A DNA stretch of 64,000 bases, taken from Pseudomonas fluorescens. Its GTDB lineage: Bacteria > Pseudomonadota > Gammaproteobacteria > Pseudomonadales > Pseudomonadaceae. The notes beneath the pieces were generated by a model. The model made no database searches. It was not told where the DNA came from and saw only the letters and a program-made list of their open reading frames with translations. Below are positions 1 through 8,861 of the stretch, piece after piece. Within the stretch, counting starts at the first letter, position 1, and each line of letters starts with the position of its first letter. A program made the translations under genes and the position numbers. Location of the stretch: the NCBI RefSeq assembly GCF_000968015.1, contig NZ_LACH01000047.1:58328-122327 (forward strand), in the 5' to 3' direction.

Positions 1-37
1 CGAGACGCTGGTCAAACAGATCGTCACTGGCAAGTAA
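1..37 (+). CDS. 3' end of an unidentified gene (partial)
   Basis: The first bases read in frame as the last eleven codons of a gene entering from the left edge, ending ETLVKQIVTGK and a TAA stop at 35-37. The tail is too short to name a product. It is convergent with the esterase that follows. Confidence 0.4.
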   Translation, partial: ETLVKQIVTGK

Positions 38-40
38 GTA

Positions 41-757
41 TCAAGGATTGAGGCGCTGCAACCAGGCGCTCAAGTCCTGCAATTCGACAGCACTGATGCT
101 GTGACCGACGCCAGGGTAGGCATGAAATTCAGGCTTGAGTGACAGGCTCTGCAACAGGCTGTCGGCGTCCGTACCGTCAATGTACGGAAGACGTTTATCC
201 GCAGTGCCATGACCGATGAAAATCGCCAGCTTCTGGCGCTTTTCATCCGGTTTCAGTTCGGACCGGAGCACCGGCAAAATCCGTCCGCTCAACGCCGCGA
301 TCCCGCCCACTGCCTCGGGATGACGCAGGGCCACCTCGTAGGACATGATCGCGCCCTGGCTGAAACCCACCAAGAACACCTTGTTCGGTTCGGTGTGATA
401 TTTCTTCGCCGCTTGTGCGACGAAATCCAGCAAGACCTCACCGCTGGCCTTCAGATCATCGGTCTCGCCGTTGTAGGCACCTTCGCCTTTCTTGCGAAAC
501 CACTGATAGCTGCCCTCTTCCATCGTCATCGGCGCCCGCACCGACAGGAAGTTGTATTGCGCGGGCAACTCATCCTTGATGCCGAACAAATCCTCCTCGT
601 TACTGCCGTAACCGTGAAGGAAAATCACCAGGGGCTGATTGCGCGATTCGGGGTTGGCCTGTTCCAGGTACTTGAGCGGCAGATCGGTTTGCAACGGGGT
701 TTGAGCGTGGACGGCGGCGGACGCCAGGAGTGTCAGCAGAGCGAGAAACTTCAACAT
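41..757 (-). CDS. Secreted alpha/beta-hydrolase (phospholipase/carboxylesterase family)
   Basis: A 238-residue serine hydrolase of the phospholipase/carboxylesterase (YpfH/acyl-protein thioesterase) type. An N-terminal signal peptide (residues 1-18, ending AVHA-Q) predicts export. The oxyanion-side motif LHGYGS is at about 48-52. The nucleophile is Ser133 in GFSQGA, with Asp187 (GTADKR) and His219 (GVGHS) completing the triad. The ATG at 757 is preferred over an upstream in-frame ATG at 802 because it begins the signal peptide and follows an AAGGAAGG ribosome binding site. The substrate cannot be told from sequence. It stands alone, with a REP palindrome upstream. Confidence 0.85.
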   Translation of the reverse strand: MLKFLALLTLLASAAVHAQTPLQTDLPLKYLEQANPESRNQPLVIFLHGYGSNEEDLFGIKDELPAQYNFLSVRAPMTMEEGSYQWFRKKGEGAYNGETDDLKASGEVLLDFVAQAAKKYHTEPNKVFLVGFSQGAIMSYEVALRHPEAVGGIAALSGRILPVLRSELKPDEKRQKLAIFIGHGTADKRLPYIDGTDADSLLQSLSLKPEFHAYPGVGHSISAVELQDLSAWLQRLNP

Positions 758-845
758 AAACCTTCCTTCACAGAGCGCAGGATTCGGGGCAGAGCCTAAC
801 ACTGTGAAGCTTGCCGGGGCATATTAGGTGCTGCTGATGCCGCCT

Positions 846-908
846 TCGCGAGCAGGCTCGCTCCCACAGGGGAATGCATTTCAAATGTGGGAGCGAGCTT
901 GCTCGCGA
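846..908. repeat. REP palindrome pair
   Basis: Two facing copies of the Pseudomonas REP unit (846-868 and 886-908; core GAGCGAGC). They differ at one position and are separated by 17 nt. They lie between the esterase start and the end of the M14-like gene and could fold as a hairpin in either transcript. Confidence 0.85.
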
Positions 909-940
909 TGAGGCCCTAAGACGCTACGAAGATTCCTCGG

Positions 941-2053
941 CTAATCGTTGATGAGTTTTCCGACCCGAATCGGTTCACGCCCCGCGACCTTCGCCTGCCA
1001 AGTGCCCGGCTGCGTATAACGCCCACGATCAATCGCAAACAACACGCCACTGGTCCCGGCGCAAACGGTCGTGACCCGATCATTCAGCGGGTCGACCACT
1101 TCAAACAGCGCATCACCCTTCTCCACCCACTCACCGGAATCGCGCAGGAAACTGACGACCCCGTGATGCGGCGCGAACAGGTATTGGGTGCCTTCGAACG
1201 GCATGCCTTCACAGCATTCGCTCGGGGCCGATGGCCAAGTACCGGTGATGAAACCCTGCTCGGCGAGGAACCCGAGAATCGCCTCGCAATTGGCTTGAGC
1301 CTGATCGACTCGCGTATCACCCATGCTGCCCAGCTCCAGCGTCGTCGCCAGATTGGCCGGCGGGATCGCGGCCTCAGGGAAAGCCTTGGCCAGGCGCAAC
1401 CACGGCGTTGAACACGACTCATCGAATGAGCTGCCGCCGGAGTCTTCACAGAGCAACGCCACCCCAGCCTTCAAACGTGCCGCCAGGGATTGCCACTGCG
1501 GCCAGTGTTGCGGCAAGGCATACAGATGAATCGCCGCGTCGAAATCACAATGCAGATCGAGGGTGATGTCGGCCTCACAGGCGTGGCGCAGCAGCAAGCG
1601 GTGCATGGCTTCAAGCTGCGAGGCAGGTGCCGGCAAGCCGTCGAGTACCTGGCCCATGGTCTGGCGAATCAGCGCAATGTTGGCAACCGCATCATTGCCC
1701 AACCGATCACCGATCAACTCGGCCACCGGTGCGCTGAGTTCGACGAAGGAGCGGTTGAAGTTCTTGCCGCTGCCCAGTTCGAAGCGGCCCATGTGGCTGC
1801 CTTGCAGGTGTTGATCGAGGCCGATGGGATTCGCCACCGGGACCAGTTCGATCACGCCCTTCAATTGACCTTGGGTTTCGAGCTCGGCCAGACGTTTTTT
1901 CAGCTCCCACGCCGTGCGCATGCCCGGCAGTTCATCAGCGTGCAGGCTGGCCTGGATGTAGACCTTGCGAGTGCCCGCGCCAAAACGAAACACGCTGAGG
2001 GTGCGCTCGGTGCCCAAGTGACTCCAGGGCAGTGAATGATCGATGCGTTGCAT
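941..2053 (-). CDS. Succinylglutamate desuccinylase/aspartoacylase family zinc deacylase
   Basis: A 370-residue protein of the M14-like AstE/AspA superfamily. The zinc motif HADE is at about residues 38-41, following VYIQAS, and a second cluster LDLHCDF near 167 supplies the further metal ligand. These enzymes remove acyl groups from amino acids or related amides. This protein is closer to the long 'desuccinylase/aspartoacylase family' proteins than to AstE proper, and the substrate is not assigned. The ATG at 2053 has a strong AGGAG site. Downstream lies a polar amino-acid binding protein on the same strand, separated by a palindrome and a terminator, so the two are probably transcribed separately. 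Confidence 0.8.
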   Translation of the reverse strand: MQRIDHSLPWSHLGTERTLSVFRFGAGTRKVYIQASLHADELPGMRTAWELKKRLAELETQGQLKGVIELVPVANPIGLDQHLQGSHMGRFELGSGKNFNRSFVELSAPVAELIGDRLGNDAVANIALIRQTMGQVLDGLPAPASQLEAMHRLLLRHACEADITLDLHCDFDAAIHLYALPQHWPQWQSLAARLKAGVALLCEDSGGSSFDESCSTPWLRLAKAFPEAAIPPANLATTLELGSMGDTRVDQAQANCEAILGFLAEQGFITGTWPSAPSECCEGMPFEGTQYLFAPHHGVVSFLRDSGEWVEKGDALFEVVDPLNDRVTTVCAGTSGVLFAIDRGRYTQPGTWQAKVAGREPIRVGKLIND

Positions 2054-2094
2054 GGGGGTGCTCCTGTAGCTATCGGTGCTCAGGATCGCTGAGC

Positions 2095-2190
2095 GTAGGA
2101 GCTGCCGAAGGCTGCGATCTTTAGATCTTGATCTTTAGCGGCAGTGAAACTGCAGAAAATCAAAAGATCGCAGCCTTCGGCAGCTCCTAC
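2095..2190. repeat. Inverted repeat of the GTAGGAGCTGCCGAAGG type
   Basis: Arms at 2095-2121 and 2164-2190 are near-perfect inverted copies of the second Pseudomonas REP class seen in this window (core GTAGGAGCTGCCG, ending GCGATCTTT). They lie upstream of the deacylase start. Confidence 0.8.
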
Positions 2191-2220
2191 ATTGGATGTA
2201 TGTCGCAGGATAAATCACAT

Positions 2221-2259
2221 AAAAAAAGTGGCAACCGCGTCAACGGTTGCCACTTTTTT
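2221..2259 (-). terminator. Intrinsic terminator of the amino-acid binding protein gene
   Basis: A perfect 10-bp stem (GTGGCAACCG at 2228-2237 with its complement at 2244-2253) is flanked by A7 on one side and T6 on the other, so it can work in both directions. It lies 12-50 bases past the stop of the binding-protein gene. Confidence 0.9.
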
Positions 2260-2270
2260 GAACGGCGTGA

Positions 2271-3050
2271 TTACTGGCCGTAAACGTCAAAGTCGAAGTA
2301 CTTGTCTTGCACTTGCTTGTACTTGCCATTGGCGCGAATTTCGGTGATGGCGGTGTTGAATTTCTCTGCCAGCTCGGTATCGCCCTTGCGCACCGCAATA
2401 CCGGCGCCGCCGCCGAAGTATTTGGCGTCTTCGTAGGTCGGGCCGACGAAAGCGAAACCTTTACCGGCGTCGGTTTTCAGGAAACCGTCGTCCAGGCTGA
2501 CCGAGTCGGCCAGCATCGCGTCGAGACGACCGGCGACCATGTCCAGGTTGGCTTCCTGCTGCGAGCCGTAGCGAACCAGATTGATACCGGCCGGCACCAG
2601 CACTTCAGTGGCGAAGCGGTCGTGGGTACTGGCGCGCAGCACACCGACTTTCTTGCCTTTGAGCTCGGTCAGCGGGTCCTTGATGTCGGTGCCTTCCTTC
2701 ATCACGAAGCGCGCCGGGGTGTGGTAGTACTTGATGGTGAAATCGACGTTCTTTTTGCGATCGTCGGTGATGGTCATGGACGACAGGATCGCGTCGATTT
2801 TCTTGACCTTCAGCGCCGGGATCAGGCCGTCGAACTCTTGCTCGACCCAGGTGCACTTCACTTTCATCTGCTCGCACAGCGCGTCGCCGATGTCCACGTC
2901 GAAGCCGGTGAGTTTGCCGTCAGGGGTTTTCATCGAGAATGGCGGGTAACCGGCTTCGATACCGAGGCGGATCGGCTTGGCGTCTTCGGCCACAGCCGTC
3001 AGAGACAACATCGACAGTGCCAGGGCACCGAACATCACTAGCTTCTTCAT
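2271..3050 (-). CDS. Periplasmic polar amino-acid binding protein of an ABC importer
   Basis: A 259-residue solute-binding protein of family 3 (HisJ/ArgT/AotJ type). It has a 21-residue signal peptide ending AVAED. The family signature GFDVDIGDALCE (about residues 49-60) matches the bacterial SBP_3 motif and is followed by the ligand-contact stretch LSSMTITDDRKK. The motif set is that of lysine/arginine/ornithine or histidine binders. No permease or ATPase gene is adjacent, so it either feeds a transporter encoded elsewhere or works alone. The ATG at 3050 follows an AGGAGTT site, and a strong terminator follows the stop. Confidence 0.88.
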   Translation of the reverse strand: MKKLVMFGALALSMLSLTAVAEDAKPIRLGIEAGYPPFSMKTPDGKLTGFDVDIGDALCEQMKVKCTWVEQEFDGLIPALKVKKIDAILSSMTITDDRKKNVDFTIKYYHTPARFVMKEGTDIKDPLTELKGKKVGVLRASTHDRFATEVLVPAGINLVRYGSQQEANLDMVAGRLDAMLADSVSLDDGFLKTDAGKGFAFVGPTYEDAKYFGGGAGIAVRKGDTELAEKFNTAITEIRANGKYKQVQDKYFDFDVYGQ

Positions 3051-3309
3051 TTATAACTCCTGTGTGCGGAGGCTTTTATTGGCAGCTTTCGATTGGCTTT
3101 CGGTTGCTGCTTCCGATTGGAGAGCACCGAAGTGGGCGGCAGTCTAGAGCGGCTCAAGGAGGGCAAATTGTGTTTAAGCGACAAATACTTATAGAAAAGT
3201 GGCCGACGGATTCAAGTCCCTTGAAGCGTGCGCCAAGCCAGTGCAAAGACTGTAGGACAAGCCCTTTTTTCAGACAAAACCTACAAGCAAAAACTACAAG
3301 AGAGCCCTT

Positions 3310-3945
3310 ATGCCCACGTTGAACCTGATCCAGCACCACCCCGCCGAAGGTCCCGGTGCCATTGCTACATGGGCTGCGTCCCGAGGTTTGACCTTGAACG
3401 TATTTCGCGCCGACCTCGGCCAGTTGCCGCCAGTGAGTGCAGTACCCGTGATTTTTTTGGGCGGGCCTTATGAATCCAACGCCGGACCCGCCTGGCTGGA
3501 AGCCGAACGCCAGTGGTTGGCAGGCAGTCTGGACCAAGGCGCGTCGGTGTTTGCGATTTGCCTGGGGGCGCAGTTACTGGCGCTGAGTCTGGGCGGGAAT
3601 GTGCGGCGGATGGATCGAACCGAAACCGGTTGGACCCGCGTGACGTTCGCCGATGGTCAGCATCTGAACGTGCTGGAATGGCACGAAGACGCCATCGACC
3701 TGCCGCCAAACGCGCAGTTGCTGGCCAGCAGTGATCAGTGCGAGCAGCAGATGTTTCGCGTCGGGCCGACGCGGGTGGGGTTGCAGTTTCATCCGGAGTG
3801 GACGGCTGAATCGGTGGCGATGCTCAATGAACACTTTGCCGACGAGTCACCGCTGCCCCGGGGTCGACAGGACAGCGCCGCCTACGCGGCCGTGTTCGAG
3901 TGGTTGCAGGCGGCGCTAGATGGGTGGTGGGAGGCGCGGGTTTAA
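3310..3945 (+). CDS. Class I glutamine amidotransferase-like protein
   Basis: A 211-residue stand-alone amidotransferase domain. The catalytic triad is visible: Cys84 in FAICLGAQ, and His161 and Glu163 in LQFHPEW. A stretch near 51-53 (LGGPYES) corresponds to the oxyanion strand. Such free GATase1 proteins are often annotated as GMP-synthase-like; some hydrolyse gamma-glutamyl compounds. Nothing nearby identifies a synthetase partner. It is monocistronic and followed at once by a large perfect palindrome. Confidence 0.85.
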   Translation: MPTLNLIQHHPAEGPGAIATWAASRGLTLNVFRADLGQLPPVSAVPVIFLGGPYESNAGPAWLEAERQWLAGSLDQGASVFAICLGAQLLALSLGGNVRRMDRTETGWTRVTFADGQHLNVLEWHEDAIDLPPNAQLLASSDQCEQQMFRVGPTRVGLQFHPEWTAESVAMLNEHFADESPLPRGRQDSAAYAAVFEWLQAALDGWWEARV

Positions 3946-3956
3946 GAAGCAAGATC

Positions 3957-4048
3957 AAAAGATCGCAGCCTCGTTTCACTCGACAGCTCCTACAGGCGAT
4001 CACGTAGACCTGTAGGAGCTGTCGAGTGAAACGAGGCTGCGATCTTTT
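3957..4048. repeat. Perfect 38-bp inverted repeat (REP class 2)
   Basis: Arms 3957-3994 and 4011-4048 are exact reverse complements over 38 bases with a 16-base loop. They contain the TGTAGGAGCTGTCGAG and GAGGCTGCGATC cores. It lies between two converging genes and could serve as a terminator for both. Confidence 0.9.
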
Positions 4049-4056
4049 CGACTACA

Positions 4057-4491
4057 TCAACACTCGCAACCGATCACGGTGCTGACAGGCCGTTGCATCG
4101 CAACACTCAACTCAAAGCCTTCATCCAGCCACCCGGTCACCCCGCCGATCATTTCCTTGACCGGGTAACCCAGCGCCGCCAGTTTCACGGCAGCCTTGTT
4201 GGCACCGTTGCAGTGGGGCCCGGCGCAATACACCACGAACATGGCGGCTTTCGGGTAGGCCGCCAGACCTTCAGCGCTCAGCAGTCGCCCCGGAATATTG
4301 ATCGCTCCCGGCACATGGCCACGCTCGAACGCGAGCGGGCCGCGCACGTCCACCAGGACAAAATCAACTTCGCCGGCCTGTTGGCTGCCGTAGACGTCGG
4401 AACAGTCGGTTTCGAAGGTCAGACGGTTGCTGAAATGCATCAGGGCGATGGCCGAGGGGGCGGCGGGAATCTTGCGGACCAGGCTGGTCAT
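4057..4491 (-). CDS. Rhodanese-like domain protein
   Basis: A 144-residue single-domain rhodanese (sulfurtransferase fold). The CH2A-like segment LVDVRGPLAFERGHVPGAINIP is at about 47-68. The active-site loop Y-CAGPHCN-G places the persulfide cysteine at Cys89. The ATG at 4491 follows a GGAG site; upstream in-frame codons to 4647 lack a site and overlap the divergent gene. It is divergent from an FtrA-like regulator about 100 bp away. That pairing suggests the regulator controls it; this is inference. Confidence 0.85.
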   Translation of the reverse strand: MTSLVRKIPAAPSAIALMHFSNRLTFETDCSDVYGSQQAGEVDFVLVDVRGPLAFERGHVPGAINIPGRLLSAEGLAAYPKAAMFVVYCAGPHCNGANKAAVKLAALGYPVKEMIGGVTGWLDEGFELSVAMQRPVSTVIGCEC

Positions 4492-4592
4492 GGGCTGTAC
4501 TCCAAATTCTGTGTGGGTGTGAGAAGACTTTATCCGCCCGGCGCTTGCGGCTAAAGTTGCGCACAAGACACTCACCGGGAACTTTCCGCCAA

Positions 4593-5567
4593 ATGCAACC
4601 CACCCCTGGACTGGTCGCGATTCTGGCCTACGACGGCCTCTGTACATTCGAGTTCGGCATCGCCGTGGAGATCTTCGGCCTGGCCCGTCCGGAGTTCGAC
4701 TTCCCTTGGTACGAGCACCGGATCGCCGCCGTGGATCAGGGCCCGATGCGCGCTATGGGAGGCATTCAGGTGCTGGCCGATGGCGGCATGGAACTGCTTG
4801 AGGACGCCCGGACCATTATCATTCCCGGCTGGCGTGATCGCAGCGCCCCGGTGCCTGAGGCATTGATCGCGGCCCTGCGCCAGGCCCATGCGCGGGGTGC
4901 GCGGCTGCTGTCGATCTGCTCAGGCGTGTTCGTGCTGGCGGCCACCGGTTTGCTCGACGGTCGCAGCGCCACCACGCACTGGCGCTACACCGCTGAGTTG
5001 GCCGAGCGTTTTCCGAACATTCTGGTGGACCCGGACGTGCTCTATGTCGATTCAGGTCAGCTGATCACCTCGGCCGGCAGTGCTGCCGGTATCGATGCCT
5101 GCCTGCACTTGGTGGCGCGGGACTTCGGTACGCAAGTGGCCAACTCGGTGGCGCGGCGGCTGGTGATGTCGCCGCAACGCACCGGCGGTCAGGCGCAGTT
5201 CATTCCGACACCTGTCAGTCCTACGCCGCGTAGCGATTTATCGCGCGTCATGCAGTGGGCACGCGAGCGTTTGCATGAACCGCTGGAGGTGCGCGAGCTG
5301 GCGAGTGAGGCGGCGATGAGTGAACGGACGTTTCTGCGCCGCTTCACTGAAGCCACCGGCATGCCGCCCAAAGCCTGGTTGCAGCATGAACGCCTGGGCC
5401 GGGCTCGGGAGCTGCTTGAGAGCACGAATCAGAACACCGACCAGATTGCCCAACGCTGCGGTTATCGCTCGGTGGAGAGTTTTCGGGTGGCGTTTCGTGG
5501 GGTGGTCGGCGTGCCGCCGTCGGTGTATCGGGAGCGGTTTGGGCGGGAGGTTAAAGCAATAATTTGA
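4593..5567 (+). CDS. ftrA: FtrA-like transcriptional regulator (DJ-1/PfpI plus AraC HTH)
   Basis: A 324-residue regulator with an N-terminal DJ-1/PfpI (GATase1-like) sensor domain and a C-terminal AraC-type double helix-turn-helix. The sensor elbow is SICSGVFVLAATGLL near 115-129. The HTH runs from about 225 (VRELASEAAMSERTFLRRF) to the AraC family signature near 300 (IAQRCGYRSVESF). Length and order match the GlxA/FtrA family. The ATG at 4593 is chosen because the conserved domain begins directly after it. It is divergent from the rhodanese gene, and a REP palindrome follows the stop. Confidence 0.85.
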   Translation: MQPTPGLVAILAYDGLCTFEFGIAVEIFGLARPEFDFPWYEHRIAAVDQGPMRAMGGIQVLADGGMELLEDARTIIIPGWRDRSAPVPEALIAALRQAHARGARLLSICSGVFVLAATGLLDGRSATTHWRYTAELAERFPNILVDPDVLYVDSGQLITSAGSAAGIDACLHLVARDFGTQVANSVARRLVMSPQRTGGQAQFIPTPVSPTPRSDLSRVMQWARERLHEPLEVRELASEAAMSERTFLRRFTEATGMPPKAWLQHERLGRARELLESTNQNTDQIAQRCGYRSVESFRVAFRGVVGVPPSVYRERFGREVKAII

Positions 5568-5579
5568 GGAGTTTTTGAG

Positions 5580-5671
5580 GGCCTCATCGCGAGCAAGCTC
5601 GCTCCCACAGTTGACCGAGTTGTATTGACGGACGCGGTCTATGTGGGAGCGAGCTTGCTCGCGATGAGGCC
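5580..5671. repeat. Perfect 30-bp inverted REP pair
   Basis: Arms 5580-5609 and 5642-5671 are exact reverse complements (GGCCTCATCGCGAGCAAG type) around a 32-base spacer. They lie between the converging ftrA-like and cobF genes. Confidence 0.9.
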
Positions 5672-5690
5672 AGCGCAGACACCGATGCAC

Positions 5691-6446
5691 TCAAGGCTTG
5701 CGCAACAAATAGGTATCCATAATCCACCCATTCTCCAATCGAGCCACCTTGCGCACCCGTTCGATCTCATCCGCCACATCCTTGAGCTTGCCACTGATCA
5801 GGATTTCATCCGGCGTCCCCAGGTAGGCCCCCCAGTAAATCTCCGTCTCCTGGTCCGCCACCCGATGGTAGGAATCTTCCGCATCCAGCATCACCACCAG
5901 GCTGTCGGCATCGCTCACCTGCCCCGCCGCCAGCCGTCGGCCCGTGGTGATTTCAATCGAGCGGCCAATGCGGTTCAGCGGCACCTTATGCTGCGCCGCC
6001 AGCGCCTGGACACTGGTGATACCGGGGATCACTTCAAATTCGAAGACGCACCGGCCCGAAGCCAGAATCGCCTGCAAGATTCGAATGGTGCTGTCGTACA
6101 ACGCCGGATCGCCCCACACCAGAAAACCGGCGCACTGGTCATCCGTCAATTCCTCGCTGATCAACCGTTCGAAAGTCTGCTGCTTGGCCAGGTTCAGGTC
6201 TTCCACGCTAGCCTTGTAGTCCACATCACCGCGTTCGCGCTCCGGGCTGTGGGCCTCAACGAAGCGGTAGTCGCGATCGGTGATGTAGCGCTCGCAGATC
6301 TCGCGGCGCAGGTCGATCAATTTATCTTTGCTCTGGCCCTTGTCCATAAGGAAAAACACGTCGACGAGGTTCAGCGCTTTCACGGCTTGCATCGTGATGT
6401 AGTCGGGATTGCCGGCGCCGATACCGATGACCAGAAGTTTTTTCAT
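5691..6446 (-). CDS. cobF: Precorrin-6A synthase (deacetylating), CobF
   Basis: A 251-residue SAM-dependent tetrapyrrole methylase of the aerobic cobalamin pathway. CobF methylates C1 of precorrin-5 and releases acetate to give precorrin-6A. The SAM-binding loop GIGAGNPDY is at the N terminus, and the methylase core segment FLVWGDPALYDST is at about 140-152. The ATG at 6446 overlaps the stop of the upstream phosphatase gene in a TGATG arrangement, which indicates translational coupling. It sits away from the main cob cluster, as often in Pseudomonas. Confidence 0.92.
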   Translation of the reverse strand: MKKLLVIGIGAGNPDYITMQAVKALNLVDVFFLMDKGQSKDKLIDLRREICERYITDRDYRFVEAHSPERERGDVDYKASVEDLNLAKQQTFERLISEELTDDQCAGFLVWGDPALYDSTIRILQAILASGRCVFEFEVIPGITSVQALAAQHKVPLNRIGRSIEITTGRRLAAGQVSDADSLVVMLDAEDSYHRVADQETEIYWGAYLGTPDEILISGKLKDVADEIERVRKVARLENGWIMDTYLLRKP

Positions 6447-7018
6447 CAACGTGCTCCCTCAGGGTCCGTGCCCAGCAAGCGTAGGCGCCAGCGGCCGTTG
6501 AACCGCAACTCGATGGCCGACAGCGGTTCAATGTCGATCAGGTTGAACGCTGCGCCTTGCAGCACCTGCGTCAGCGCGGCGCGAATGACAAACGGATGGG
6601 TGATGGCAACAATGTGTCCCGGTGTGGCCTCCAGCGTTTTCAGCCAAGCGGCGACCCGCTCACCGAGTTGCACCACCGACTCGCCACCGTGGGGCGCCGA
6701 ATTCGGATCATCGAGCCAGACCTGCAGCGTTTCGGCTGCGTTTTTTTGCAGATCGTCGATCCGTACGCCTTTCCAGTGCCCGAAATCGCAATCCCTCAAT
6801 GCCTCGACAATCTGCGCGTCGCTGCCGAACAGCTCGGCGGTTTGCCGGGTTCGCAGTTCAGGTCCACACATCAGTCGCGGCGTCCCTTTGAACTGAGCAC
6901 GACGCGATCCCCTTGCCGATTGCCAATCCATCTCTATGGGCTCATTCGTAGGAAAACTCGCCAATTTTTGTGCGACGGTTCGAGCGTGGCACATCAGGGT
7001 CAAACGGGTCGCCTGCAC
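6446..7018 (-). CDS. CobC-like histidine phosphatase family protein
   Basis: A 190-residue histidine phosphatase. The usual N-terminal RHG motif appears as MCHART (His11), so the first arginine is replaced. Later motifs are kept: CGPELRTRQTAEL (about 51-63), DFGHWKG with its acidic/aromatic pair, PHGGES near 108 and the second catalytic His in AITHPFVIRAAL (about 138-149). Coupling to cobF suggests a role in cobalamin synthesis, such as alpha-ribazole-phosphate dephosphorylation; this is inference. The start is a GTG at 7018 with a weak upstream site, so the true start is uncertain. Confidence 0.78.
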   Translation of the reverse strand: MQATRLTLMCHARTVAQKLASFPTNEPIEMDWQSARGSRRAQFKGTPRLMCGPELRTRQTAELFGSDAQIVEALRDCDFGHWKGVRIDDLQKNAAETLQVWLDDPNSAPHGGESVVQLGERVAAWLKTLEATPGHIVAITHPFVIRAALTQVLQGAAFNLIDIEPLSAIELRFNGRWRLRLLGTDPEGAR

Positions 7019-7359
7019 GAGGGATCACTCTGTCGATGGAAATTGAAACGGCGTCACGCCGAAAATAGTTGCCCAATTGTGCCGCAAGAAGCGCGATCCA
7101 GGGCGTTTCGTTTGAGCCAGCCAACTCAGGTTCGACCTCACCCACACCTGAAAAAATCGGCGATATCCGACGCCGATAAGGGCAATGACCTACAAGCTCA
7201 GTCGACATCCATGTAGCCCAATGCCCACGGGCTTTTCGCCCTGTTTTGGGGCTTTAAAAAACCCTGAAAAAATTCACTAGACATGTTGAGTCCGCTACAT
7301 AAATACTGTTTTAGCAATTTATGAAATGAAACCGACATACCCATCCAGCAGGAGCCCGG

Positions 7360-8214
7360 ATGCCCTCTCTCAGAGACCTGATCACCGATCCCGGCCTGGA
7401 CCTTACGCCGTCGGAACGCAAAGTCATCCGTGCCTTGCTGGACCAGTACCCGCGTAACGGACTGGGCCCGATGTCACGTTTGGCCGAACATGCCGGTGTC
7501 AGCGATCCCACCATCGTGCGACTGGTCAAAAAACTGGGTTTCAGCGGTTATGCCGATTTCCAGGATGCCTTGCTCAGCGACATGGACCACCGCCTCCGCT
7601 CCCCCAGGGCCCTGTTGCAACCTCGTGCCCATCTTCAGAAAGGCGACGCCTGGAGCCAATATCTGGCGCACAGCCATCGAGCGCTGGTGGACACCCATGC
7701 GCTGACCCAACCCGAAGATGTGCGGATTCTGGTGGAATGGCTGCTCGACACCCGCCATCAGGTGCATTGCTTTGGCGGCCGCTTCAGCAGTTTTCTCGCC
7801 AGTTATTTGCTCAACCACCTGCGCCTGCTGCGTCCAGGCTGTTTAGCCCTGGAAGACAACGCGCAACTGCCCGACCGATTGTTCGACGTGCAGCGTCAGG
7901 ACGTGGTGCTGGTGTTCGACTATCGCCGCTACCAGTCACAGGCCCTGCGCGTGGCCAATGCGGCAAAAAGTCGATATGCACGCGTGGTGTTGTTCACCGA
8001 CATCTATGCTTCACCGTTGCGGGAAATGGCCGACCTGATTATCAGTGCGCCGGTTGAGTCGGTGTCGGCCTTCGACTCCCTGGTTCCGGCGCTGGCCCAG
8101 GTCGAAGCGCTGATTGCCTGCCTGTCCCTGCGCAGTCCGGATCTGGCCGATCGCCTGGAAGGCATCGACGCCCTGCGGACCGACTTCGACACCCACCTGC
8201 TGGAGGATAAATAA
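7360..8214 (+). CDS. MurR/RpiR family transcriptional regulator
   Basis: A 284-residue regulator with an N-terminal RpiR-type helix-turn-helix (about 1-77, containing MSRLAEHAGVSDPTIVRLVKKLGF) and a C-terminal SIS sugar/phospho-ligand domain (about 120-250, with DVVLVFDYRRYQSQ). It is the first gene of a co-directional run ending near 14.6 kb. It is separated by only 2 nt from the hydrolase gene, so it probably autoregulates the cluster. RpiR proteins adjoining amino-acid or amine catabolic genes are common in Pseudomonas. The ATG at 7360 has an AGGAG site. Confidence 0.88.
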   Translation: MPSLRDLITDPGLDLTPSERKVIRALLDQYPRNGLGPMSRLAEHAGVSDPTIVRLVKKLGFSGYADFQDALLSDMDHRLRSPRALLQPRAHLQKGDAWSQYLAHSHRALVDTHALTQPEDVRILVEWLLDTRHQVHCFGGRFSSFLASYLLNHLRLLRPGCLALEDNAQLPDRLFDVQRQDVVLVFDYRRYQSQALRVANAAKSRYARVVLFTDIYASPLREMADLIISAPVESVSAFDSLVPALAQVEALIACLSLRSPDLADRLEGIDALRTDFDTHLLEDK

Positions 8215-8216
8215 GG

Positions 8217-8861
8217 ATGTTCACGCTCCCCCACCACTCGCCTCGGGATTTGCCATTCGTCACCGATCACACCGCGCTGTTGCTGGTGGACATGCAACGC
8301 GCCTGGCTTGAACCGCAGTTCGACCCGCACCTCAACGGACCGGACGCCGAGTACTTCCTGACCCGCACCCACATGCAGGTGGTGCCCAATCAACGCCGAT
8401 TGCTCAGCGCCTTTCGCAGCGCCCGGCAAAACGTGCTGCACACGATCATCGAAAGCCTCACCGCCGATGGCCGCGACCGCTCGCTGGACCACAAACTCTC
8501 AGACATGCACTTGCCCAAGGGCAGCCCGCAAGCGCGGATCATCGACGACCTGACCCCGGCAGAAAACGAAATCGTGCTGCCCAAGACCTCGTCCGGGGTC
8601 TTCAACTCCACCAACATCGACTACGTGCTGCGCAACCTCGGGACGCAGCACCTGATCATCGCCGGCATCATCACCGACCAGTGCGTGGACATGGCTGTGC
8701 GTGACGCCGCGGACCGCGGTTATCTGGTAACGCTGGTGGAAGATGCCTGCGCGACTTACACGCCCGCGCGGCATCAGGCCTGCCTGAATGCAATCAAGGG
8801 TTACTGCTGGATCACCAATACCCAGACGGTGCTCGGCCGGTTGCAGGAGATGCAGCCATGA
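8217..8861 (+). CDS. Isochorismatase-family cysteine hydrolase
   Basis: A 214-residue hydrolase of the isochorismatase/nicotinamidase fold. The expected triad is visible: Asp25 in LLLVDMQRAW, Lys123 in VLPKTSSGVF and Cys156 in GIITDQCVDMA, the last with the family's cis-peptide context. Members cleave amide or ureido bonds, for example N-carbamoyl compounds or nicotinamide. Placement between a regulator and a glutamine-synthetase-like ligase suggests an amide intermediate. The start overlaps the end of the regulator's GGAGG-containing tail, and the last four bases overlap the next gene (ATGA). Confidence 0.88.
   Translation: MFTLPHHSPRDLPFVTDHTALLLVDMQRAWLEPQFDPHLNGPDAEYFLTRTHMQVVPNQRRLLSAFRSARQNVLHTIIESLTADGRDRSLDHKLSDMHLPKGSPQARIIDDLTPAENEIVLPKTSSGVFNSTNIDYVLRNLGTQHLIIAGIITDQCVDMAVRDAADRGYLVTLVEDACATYTPARHQACLNAIKGYCWITNTQTVLGRLQEMQP

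Noticed and set aside
7019..7359. Cobalamin riboswitch upstream of the cobF-phosphatase pair
   Set aside because: No GCCACTG-type B12 box or supporting stems seen on the minus strand.
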